64,000 nt of DNA from Verrucomicrobiales bacterium (GTDB lineage Bacteria > Verrucomicrobiota > Verrucomicrobiia > Verrucomicrobiales > DEV007): NCBI GenBank assembly GCA_016795505.1, contig JAEUHH010000055.1, positions 1 to 64,000 of the forward strand. Reading direction: 5' to 3'. The notes under the pieces were generated by a model that made no database searches, was not told the DNA's origin, and worked only from the letters and a program-made list of their open reading frames with translations. The number at the start of each line of letters is the position of its first letter. The stretch's first letter is position 1. A program made the position numbers and the translations under genes. This document shows positions 58,193-64,000 of the stretch, piece by piece.

Positions 58193-59194
58193 ATGATCAT
58201 CCGCACCCAGTCCCACGCCCGGGCCGGCCTCGTCGGCAACCCCTCCGACGGCTATTTCGGCAAGACCATCTCCTTCATCGTACGGAACTACACCGCCACC
58301 GTCGAGTTGTGGGAAACGCCCGAGCTGGAGATCCTCCCCGCCGCCCGCGACCACTCCACCTTCCCCAGCCTCGCCGCCCTGCGCCAGGACGTCGCCTGGT
58401 TCGGCTACTACGGCGGCGTGCGCCTGCTCAAGGCCACCGTCAAACGCTTCTACGACTACTGCCAGCAGCACGGCATCGGCCTCGCCGACCGGAATTTCAC
58501 CATCCGCTACCACAGCGACATCCCCTCCCAGGTCGGCATGGCCGGCTCCTCCGCCATCATCACTGCCGCCCTGCGCGCCTTGATGACCTTCTACGAAGTC
58601 TCCATCCCCCGGGCCCTCCAGGCCAACCTGATCCTCTCCGTCGAGAACGATGAGCTGAAAATCCCCGCCGGCCTCCAGGACCGCGTCATTCAGGCCTACG
58701 AAGGCGTCGTTTACATGGACTTCGACCGCGAGATCATGGCCCGCCAGGGACACGGCCACTACGAGGAACTCGACCCCACCCTGCTCCCACCCCTCTACAT
58801 CGCCTATCATCACCACCTGTCCGAGGGCACCGAAGTCTTCCACAACGACATCCGCGGTCGGTTCAACCGCGGAGAGCCCGAAGTCGTCGACGCCATGATC
58901 CAGTGGGCCGACCTGGCCCGCCAGACCCGCGACCTCCTCCTCGCCGGCCGCGGCGCCGAGATCGGGCCGCTCCTCGATGCCAATTTCGACCTGCGCCGCC
59001 GCCTCTACCGCATCAGCGACGGCAACCTGCGCATGGTCGACACCGCCCGCTCCGTCGGCGCCACCGCCAAATTCACCGGCTCCGGCGGCGCCATCGTCGG
59101 CACCTACGAGGACGATGCCATGTTCCAGCGCCTCACCGACGCCCTCTCGCCCCTCGGCATGACCGTCATCAAGCCGCGCATCCGGCCCGAGTAA
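58193..59194 (+). CDS. GHMP-family sugar kinase (glucuronokinase-like)
   Basis: The 333-residue protein shows GHMP kinase motifs: [20 protein letters not shown] near 10, the ATP-binding [20 protein letters not shown] near 112, and [15 protein letters not shown] near 300, the C-terminal motif III. GNPSDGYxGK and [12 protein letters not shown] are found in glucuronokinase- and D-glycero-manno-heptose kinase-like members. It phosphorylates a sugar at the anomeric carbon in related cases, producing a substrate for nucleotidyltransferases like that at 14181, but the two are far apart. The ATG at 58193 is used; the frame to 58130 has a poor N-terminus. A three-unit repeat follows. Confidence 0.83.
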   Translation: MIIRTQSHARAGLVGNPSDGYFGKTISFIVRNYTATVELWETPELEILPAARDHSTFPSLAALRQDVAWFGYYGGVRLLKATVKRFYDYCQQHGIGLADRNFTIRYHSDIPSQVGMAGSSAIITAALRALMTFYEVSIPRALQANLILSVENDELKIPAGLQDRVIQAYEGVVYMDFDREIMARQGHGHYEELDPTLLPPLYIAYHHHLSEGTEVFHNDIRGRFNRGEPEVVDAMIQWADLARQTRDLLLAGRGAEIGPLLDANFDLRRRLYRISDGNLRMVDTARSVGATAKFTGSGGAIVGTYEDDAMFQRLTDALSPLGMTVIKPRIRPE

Positions 59195-59210
59195 GCCAGC
59201 CGGATTCTCC

Positions 59211-59273
59211 GATCAAACCCTGTCTCATCGCCGATCGAACAGGGTCCCATCGCCGATCAGACCCTGTCCCATC
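59211..59273. repeat. Interspersed palindromic repeat, locus H (3 units)
   Basis: Units are at 59211-59229 (GATCAAAC-CCT-GTCTCATC), 59233-59251 (GATCGAAC-AGG-GTCCCATC) and 59255-59273 (GATCAGAC-CCT-GTCCCATC), linkers GCC and GCC, period 22 bp. The centre alternates CCT, AGG, CCT while the outer arms keep the same direction (GATC on the left, CATC on the right). It starts 17 bases after the GHMP kinase stop. Confidence 0.9.
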
Positions 59274-59354
59274 GGCCTTGGGGAAAAGAAAATACGCGAT
59301 GTCGCCCTGAATTCGTCCTTTGCGCGGCGGAGTCTTTTTGGTACGATCCGACCC

Positions 59355-60875
59355 ATGAGCCAGCAAGACACCCCCATGACCCCGCCCACCCAATCGACCA
59401 ACTCGCGCCGACAGGTGCTCAAGTACGGCGCCGGCTTCGGCATCGCCCTCGCCTGGCCCGGCTCCCGCGTGCTGGGCGCCAATGAAGATGTGCGCGTCGG
59501 CGTCGTCGGCATCAATGGCCGCGGCGGCTCCCACATCGACGCCTTCAGCAAGATGAAGGGCGTGCGCCTCGCCGCCCTTTGCGACGTCGACCCCCGCGTG
59601 CTCGACGGCAAGATCACCAATCTGTCGAAGAAAACCGACTACAAAACCACCGGCTTTTCCGACATGCGGAAGATGCTCGACAGCAATGAAGTCGATGTGC
59701 TGAGCACCGCCACGCCAAACCACTGGCACACCCTCGCCGGCGTCTGGGCCCTCCAGGCCGGCAAGGACGCCTACGTGGAAAAGCCCATTTCCCATAACGT
59801 CTGGGAGGGCCGCCAGCTCGCCAAGCTGGCCCGCAAGCTCGACCGCATCTGCCAGGGCGGCACCCAGAGCCGGTCCGTGGGCAGCCTGCGCGCCGCCGTG
59901 AAATTCATCCAGGACGGTGGCCTCGGCAAAATCAAGTATGCCAAGGGCATGTGCTACAAGCCCCGCCAGAGCATCGGCAAGGGCGGTGGCGCCGCCATCC
60001 CCGACGGCCTCGACTACGACCTGTGGTGCGGCCCGAAACCGGTGGAGAATCCGATCCGCCGCAAGAAATTCCACTACGACTGGCATTGGTTCTACGCCTA
60101 CGGCAACGGCGACATGGGCAACCAGGGCATCCACCAGATGGATGTGGCCCGCTGGTTCCTCGGCGAGGACAAGATCGCCCCGCGCACCCTGAGCATCGGC
60201 GGCCGCCTCGGCTATGATGACGACGGCGAGACGCCGAACACCCAGATCGTTTACCACGACTACGAAGCCGCCCCCCTGATCTTCGAAACCCGCGGCCTGC
60301 CCAAGGACAAAGCCGCCCAGGAAAGCGGCTGGGGTGCCGGGATGAACCGCCCCGACGAATTCCCCGATGGCAGCGGCATTTCCGTCGTCATCGTCTGCGA
60401 GGGCGGCAACCTGTTCGCCGATGCCGGCGGCAAGGTGATGGTCACCGACAAGGAGGGCAAGAAGATGGACGCGCCCAAGGCGATCGAGAGCGACGACATC
60501 TTCACCAACTTCATCAAGGCCGTCCGCAGCCGCAAGCGCGAGGACCAGTATGCCGAGTCCGAGGAGACCCACCTGTCCAGCGCCCTGTGCCACACCGGCC
60601 TGATCTCCCATCAGCTCGGTCAGACCATGAGCCAGGGCGAGATCCTCGAGCGCATCAAGGGCGACGACCTCCTGGCCGACCGCTACGCCTCCATGGCCGA
60701 TCACCTCGGTCAGAACGGGGTGAATCTCGACCAGAACAAGCTGACTCTGGGCGCCTGGCTGAAATTCAACGGCGATACCGAGTGGTTCGAAGGCAACGGC
60801 GATCTCGACGGCCCGGCCAACAAGCTGGCTCGTCCCGAATACCGCGACCCCTACGTGGTGCCCGAGGTGGCCTGA
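59355..60875 (+). CDS. Tat-exported Gfo/Idh/MocA family oxidoreductase
   Basis: The 506-residue protein has a twin-arginine signal (SRRQVLKYGAGFGIALAWPG near 17). The Rossmann domain follows (VRVGVVGINGRGGSHIDAFS near 47), with VDVLSTATPNHWHTLAGVWA near 114 and KDAYVEKPISHNVWEGRQLA near 138, including the EKP lysine. The second domain has GKIKYAKGMCYKPRQSIGKG and WHWFYAYGNGDMGNQGIHQM near 245, typical of the long exported members in Planctomycetes and Verrucomicrobia. The substrate is unknown, probably a sugar derivative. It has its own rho-independent terminator at 60937-60974 and appears to be a single-gene unit. Confidence 0.92.
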   Translation: MSQQDTPMTPPTQSTNSRRQVLKYGAGFGIALAWPGSRVLGANEDVRVGVVGINGRGGSHIDAFSKMKGVRLAALCDVDPRVLDGKITNLSKKTDYKTTGFSDMRKMLDSNEVDVLSTATPNHWHTLAGVWALQAGKDAYVEKPISHNVWEGRQLAKLARKLDRICQGGTQSRSVGSLRAAVKFIQDGGLGKIKYAKGMCYKPRQSIGKGGGAAIPDGLDYDLWCGPKPVENPIRRKKFHYDWHWFYAYGNGDMGNQGIHQMDVARWFLGEDKIAPRTLSIGGRLGYDDDGETPNTQIVYHDYEAAPLIFETRGLPKDKAAQESGWGAGMNRPDEFPDGSGISVVIVCEGGNLFADAGGKVMVTDKEGKKMDAPKAIESDDIFTNFIKAVRSRKREDQYAESEETHLSSALCHTGLISHQLGQTMSQGEILERIKGDDLLADRYASMADHLGQNGVNLDQNKLTLGAWLKFNGDTEWFEGNGDLDGPANKLARPEYRDPYVVPEVA

Positions 60876-60936
60876 TCGCCGCGGCCACGACGCCTGATCC
60901 GAATTTGGTTTGGATAGTAACGTTGTTCATTGCAGC

Positions 60937-60974
60937 GGGCCGTCCGGCAGAGTTGCCGGGCGGCCCGTTTTTTT
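60937..60974 (+). terminator. Rho-independent terminator after the Gfo/Idh/MocA gene
   Basis: GGGCCGTCCGGCA (60937-60949) pairs with TGCCGGGCGGCCC (60954-60966), with one G-T wobble and a 4-base loop, followed by G and seven T. It lies 62 bases after the stop codon and just before the convergent Arg/Gly/Asp-rich protein gene. Confidence 0.9.
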
Positions 60975-61054
60975 CGTCTCTCCGCGGCTCGGCGGAAAGG
61001 AGCGAGCCCCGAGATCGAACGCGGGATCGCCCGAAACGCCAGGTCAACAACCGC

Positions 61055-63289
61055 CTAAACCGGCTCTTCGCCGCGGGGAGGCTCGGTGGCTTCTGCCGGC
61101 TCGACGATTTCTTCTGTCGGCGAATCCGTTTCCGCGAGCCCTTCGGCTGGCGATTCGGCCGCTTCCTCCGGCTCTGGCTCTGGCTCCGGCTCGGACGCGT
61201 CAATTTCCTCGACGGGAGTAGGCATTTCCTCCACTGCCGGGGCGATTTCGTCGATCACCTCGACGACTTCCTCAGATGCCGGAGCGACTTCGGCCTCGTC
61301 CACGTTCACCTCTTCCACGCTTTCCATCGCCACCTCGTCGGAGGCGGCTTCGGGCTCGATGACCGACGGGGCGGTCTCCTCCCCGGCGCCAGAATCGGCG
61401 GCGGGAGCCGGACCGGATTGGGGCGGACGCGGATGGCTGGGAATCTTGGAGGAGGTCTTTTCTTTCTTACCACCGCCGCCAGCCGGGGCCGATGGGGCGG
61501 GCGGATCTGTTTTGGCGAGGACCAGCTCGGTGCCGGGGAACTCGAGCACGTAGCCTTCGAGCGTCAGCCAGCGGAGATCGGCCAGCACGGCGTGCTCGCG
61601 CTCGGTGAGCTGATGGTCGGCAAAACTTTCGCCCTCCGGCGGCCGCTGATAGTCGGACACGAGGGCGTCGAGGAGGTCGACGACCTTCTTCTTGGGGTGC
61701 TTGCGGATGAATTGCACGATCTCGCGCACGCGCTCGGACAGGGCTTCCTCATCCTCAATGCCCCGGGGCCGGGTCACGGAGACATGGAGGGCCTTTTTGC
61801 CGCGCTTGAAGAATCGCAGGCCGGTCTTTTCAAACTCCCGGCAGAGATGCTGGATCATCTGGAGGGGGAAGGACCGGCGCTGGCGCTCGGACTCGGTCTT
61901 GAGCAGGGTCAGCAGGCCGCGGGAGAGGGATTTTCCCGGAATATTGCCGGAAACGACGGCCTCGGGGACCGATTGCACGGCTTCGGCGGCGAAATGGAGC
62001 CGGAAATGCCGCTCCAGCGCCTCGGTGGACTTCAGCACCTCGCGGCCGTCGCCCGGGGCAGCGGCGGCAGGGGCGTCTTCGCCGTTCTCCACTTCGGCGG
62101 CTTCGTCCGCAACGGGCGCGTCGTCGCCCTCGGCAGCCGGGGCGGCCTCGGGCTCGGTGGCTTCCGGCTCCGGGGCAGCGGGGGCTTCGCTCTCGGCCGT
62201 GGCCTCGGGCTCGGCGCCTTCAGCGGCGGATGCATCGTCGGCGATTTCCGGCTCGGCGGCGGCTTCAGCCGATTCGGCGGGAGCGGGCGGCGCGGTCTCG
62301 GCATCGCCGGCTTTTTCCAGCGCCGCGAGAGCATCCGCGGACAGAGGCTCGGGCCGGACGCGGTATTGGCGGCGAACGCTGACCTCGGCCTTCCACTTTT
62401 CGATGGTTTCTTCGTCGCGCTTCATCTCGATGCGCGACTTGTAGCGGTCGAAAGGCATGTCGCTGAAGCGCTCGCGATGGAGCCGGGCGACATTCAGAGA
62501 AAATTCGTGGTGGTTCGGCGGCCCAAGGACGCGGCCGGAGAGACCGCAGACGGCGACGACGGAGAAATTCCCCTTCGGCGGATCGACGGCCACGTCTTCG
62601 ATCTCGTAATATTGCCGCAGGGCCGGACCGCGCAGGATGTGCGAGACGGCTTCCTCCTTGGTCAGCCACAGCGACTGGTCGGCGGCACAATAATACAGCG
62701 GACGCTCACCGGGATTGTCCGAGTGGAACCGCGCCTGATAGCGATCGCGCCCCAGAAGGATCATTTTCGCCAAATCGGCCAGCGCGTAGGTGCGTCCAGT
62801 GCTGCGAATATGCCGTGCGAGCGCCTCCACGGCGAGCACTTGCGGCTCCAGACTGACGGACACCCCGCTCGGCGGCTGCTCGTCGGCGAAATCCGGCCGC
62901 GATCCACCGCGCCGGTCGTCTCCGCGCCGGGAGCGATCCCGATCCCGGCCGCCACGAGGCCCGCGGTCACGGTCGCCCCGGTCCCGGCTGCGATCACGAT
63001 CACGATCGCGGTTCGGCCCCTGGTCGCGCCCACGGTCGGAGCGCGGACCGCCCTCGCGTCGAAATCCGCCGCCACCACCACCGCCGCCGCCTTCTCGGCC
63101 ACGGCCCGGCCCGCGATCGCGACCTCCCCGATCTCCGCGGTCGCCACGTCCACCGCGCCCGTCGCGGGAACGGGCAGGTCTTTCCTCCGACTCGTCGGAA
63201 AAGGCCTGATGAAGATTTTTTTCCAGATTTGTCACCCAGTCAGGCATCAAATCCTGAGGCGACAAGGAGATCCGTTCGGGTTCGCTCAT
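61055..63289 (-). CDS. Arg/Gly/Asp-rich, low-complexity protein, possible RNA-binding protein
   Basis: From the ATG at 63289 the product has 744 residues in blocks: a short helical start (QDLMPDWVTNLEKNLHQAF near 12), an RGG/RDR-rich low-complexity segment (about 35-130, with GGRDRGPGRGREGGGG and DRDRDRSRDRGDRDRG), and a conserved globular part (SVSLEPQVLAVEALARHIRS, GERPLYYCAADQSLWLTKEE, HHEFSLNVARLHRERFSDMP near 140-290). An acidic Ala/Glu/Pro linker, a second globular part (RRSFPLQMIQHLCREFEKTG, PRGIEDEEALSERVREIVQF) and an acidic tail follow. RGG-type regions bind RNA and favour condensates. I cannot name the family. The frame to 63478 has no better start. Confidence 0.72.
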   Translation of the reverse strand: MSEPERISLSPQDLMPDWVTNLEKNLHQAFSDESEERPARSRDGRGGRGDRGDRGGRDRGPGRGREGGGGGGGGGFRREGGPRSDRGRDQGPNRDRDRDRSRDRGDRDRGPRGGRDRDRSRRGDDRRGGSRPDFADEQPPSGVSVSLEPQVLAVEALARHIRSTGRTYALADLAKMILLGRDRYQARFHSDNPGERPLYYCAADQSLWLTKEEAVSHILRGPALRQYYEIEDVAVDPPKGNFSVVAVCGLSGRVLGPPNHHEFSLNVARLHRERFSDMPFDRYKSRIEMKRDEETIEKWKAEVSVRRQYRVRPEPLSADALAALEKAGDAETAPPAPAESAEAAAEPEIADDASAAEGAEPEATAESEAPAAPEPEATEPEAAPAAEGDDAPVADEAAEVENGEDAPAAAAPGDGREVLKSTEALERHFRLHFAAEAVQSVPEAVVSGNIPGKSLSRGLLTLLKTESERQRRSFPLQMIQHLCREFEKTGLRFFKRGKKALHVSVTRPRGIEDEEALSERVREIVQFIRKHPKKKVVDLLDALVSDYQRPPEGESFADHQLTEREHAVLADLRWLTLEGYVLEFPGTELVLAKTDPPAPSAPAGGGGKKEKTSSKIPSHPRPPQSGPAPAADSGAGEETAPSVIEPEAASDEVAMESVEEVNVDEAEVAPASEEVVEVIDEIAPAVEEMPTPVEEIDASEPEPEPEPEEAAESPAEGLAETDSPTEEIVEPAEATEPPRGEEPV

Positions 63290-63728
63290 GGGAAAAGTAC
63301 GGCTGCGACGACCGGTTCCTGTTGGATCGTCATAAATTTTATTATAGGCCTGCCCCCGACACTCTGCACCTGACATTATCGACACCACCGGCTTCAATTC
63401 GCTTTTCCCATCGATTTTTTCCGATTTCATCGCCTGAAAATCAGCGAATTGAATGAAATCAAGCGGCATGGGAGTCAAAAAGAGTCACTCCGCCTCATCC
63501 CAAAGACAACGGTGAACGAATTGTGACTCGGGTCCTTGCTTTATTGTCTTGCACTTCGGCTCCAAAGGTGGCTTTATCAAAAAAATCCAAAAAACGAGAG
63601 AAGAAACGGAAGAGTCTAGAACCCCTCGAAAAATCATAAATATTATTTGATTTTTAGGTCCTCTTAATTATTCTGGTTGCGGAGGCCGATCCTTTCGCCA
63701 TACACACCCGCTCCCTATCCCACTCGCC
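63290..63728. other. AT-rich divergent intergenic region
   Basis: About 440 bases between divergent genes are clearly more AT-rich than the rest of the window (especially 63580-63680, with runs of A and AAATATTATTTGATTTTTAG). No credible gene was found. It probably contains promoters for both neighbours; a TATAAT lies at 63341-63346 on the minus strand. Confidence 0.55.
63341..63346 (-). promoter_or_regulatory. Candidate -10 box for the Arg/Gly/Asp-rich protein gene
   Basis: On the minus strand the sequence reads GCCTATAATAAAATTTATG, with a consensus TATAAT 52 bases before the ATG at 63289. No good -35 hexamer is found 16-19 bases upstream, so this is tentative. Confidence 0.35.
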
Positions 63729-64000
63729 ATGAACTCCACCTCCACCCGCAACGCATCGGCACCGCGCATCGGCTTGGTGGGTTCTGGCTTCCTCGCAAAA
63801 GGGATCATCCGGGCCGCCGACGCTGCCGGATACCGGGTCGGACCGGTCCTGACCCGCCGGCCGCTCGACTCGTCGTTCGGATTTCCGCTCGATGTCGCCG
63901 TCACCAACCACGCCGGCTACTTGATCGAACACTCCGACCTGATCGTGGAATGCTCCGGCGATCCCATCCACGCCACCGAGGTGGTCGATCAGGCGATGAA
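63729..64000 (+). CDS. NAD(P)-binding oxidoreductase, N-terminal part only
   Basis: The frame opens with ATG at 63729 and runs off the right edge after 90 codons. The N-terminus is a Rossmann fold (APRIGLVGSGFLAKGIIRAA, then GYRVGPVLTRRPLD) followed by YLIEHSDLIVECSGDPIHAT, resembling homoserine-dehydrogenase-like and SAF-domain oxidoreductases (the VECSGD segment is typical of proteins related to homoserine or aspartate dehydrogenases). The catalytic part lies outside the window, so a substrate is not proposed. It is divergent from the Arg/Gly/Asp-rich protein gene across an AT-rich region. Confidence 0.75.
   Translation, partial: MNSTSTRNASAPRIGLVGSGFLAKGIIRAADAAGYRVGPVLTRRPLDSSFGFPLDVAVTNHAGYLIEHSDLIVECSGDPIHATEVVDQAM

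Overview
This GC-rich window looks like a chromosome segment of a Verrucomicrobiota bacterium; a planctomycete is the next best guess. The signs are paired DUF1501 and DUF1549/DUF1553 proteins, a PPC-domain protein, Tat- or Sec-exported Gfo/Idh/MocA oxidoreductases, a ThuA-like protein, few clear Shine-Dalgarno sites, and a DUF3450/TtpC-type TonB system. No rRNA, tRNA, CRISPR array or transposase was seen. All identifications come from reading the sequence; no database search was run.

Layout. 1-3.5 kb: a secreted Ig-like protein running off the left edge, a ThuA-like protein and a Uma2-family protein. 4-12.6 kb: an iron-uptake style locus, with a TonB-dependent receptor followed by the operon DUF3450 - TtpC-like proton channel - ExbB - ExbD - TonB - TPR. 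Three 7-1-7 palindromes related to TGAGATTnAATCTCA lie in front of the receptor and in front of the operon, suggesting shared Fur-type control. 12.6-17 kb: cardiolipin synthase, a sugar-1-phosphate nucleotidyltransferase and an MFS transporter. 17-23.3 kb: an AddB/AddA-type recombinational nuclease pair. 23.5-32.4 kb: small secreted and membrane proteins, an RluE-like pseudouridine synthase, a Tat-exported Gfo/Idh/MocA protein, a globin, and an acyltransferase fused to a degenerate AMP-ligase domain. 32.5-36 kb: a divergent NuoF-like plus FdhA/NuoG-like pair that has lost several cofactor residues. 36-44 kb: an oxidoreductase, a ceramidase-like protein, a ClpX-like unfoldase without the zinc domain, a degenerate nucleotidyl cyclase, RecR and a secreted protein. 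44-47 kb: tdh and kbl (threonine to glycine plus acetyl-CoA), separated by a hicBA toxin-antitoxin pair. 47-58 kb: an aldolase, a HEAT lipoprotein, a sodium:solute symporter, PPC and DUF1549/DUF1553 proteins, a vapBC-like pair and DUF1501. 58-64 kb: a GHMP kinase, another Gfo/Idh/MocA protein, an Arg/Gly/Asp-rich protein and the start of an NAD-binding oxidoreductase.

The most unusual feature is an interspersed repeat family that matches nothing I know. Nineteen 19-bp units occur at eight loci in clusters of two to four, with the units in a cluster spaced at exactly 22 bp. Each unit is an imperfect palindrome of the form GATSNNAC-AGG-GTNNSATC. The 3-bp centre appears as AGG or CCT while the outer GATC/CATC arms vary. 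Clusters sit between genes in all gene orientations, and two lie inside open reading frames (the TtpC-like signal peptide and the acyltransferase). A second family, sharing a 24-nt identical core, occurs twice.
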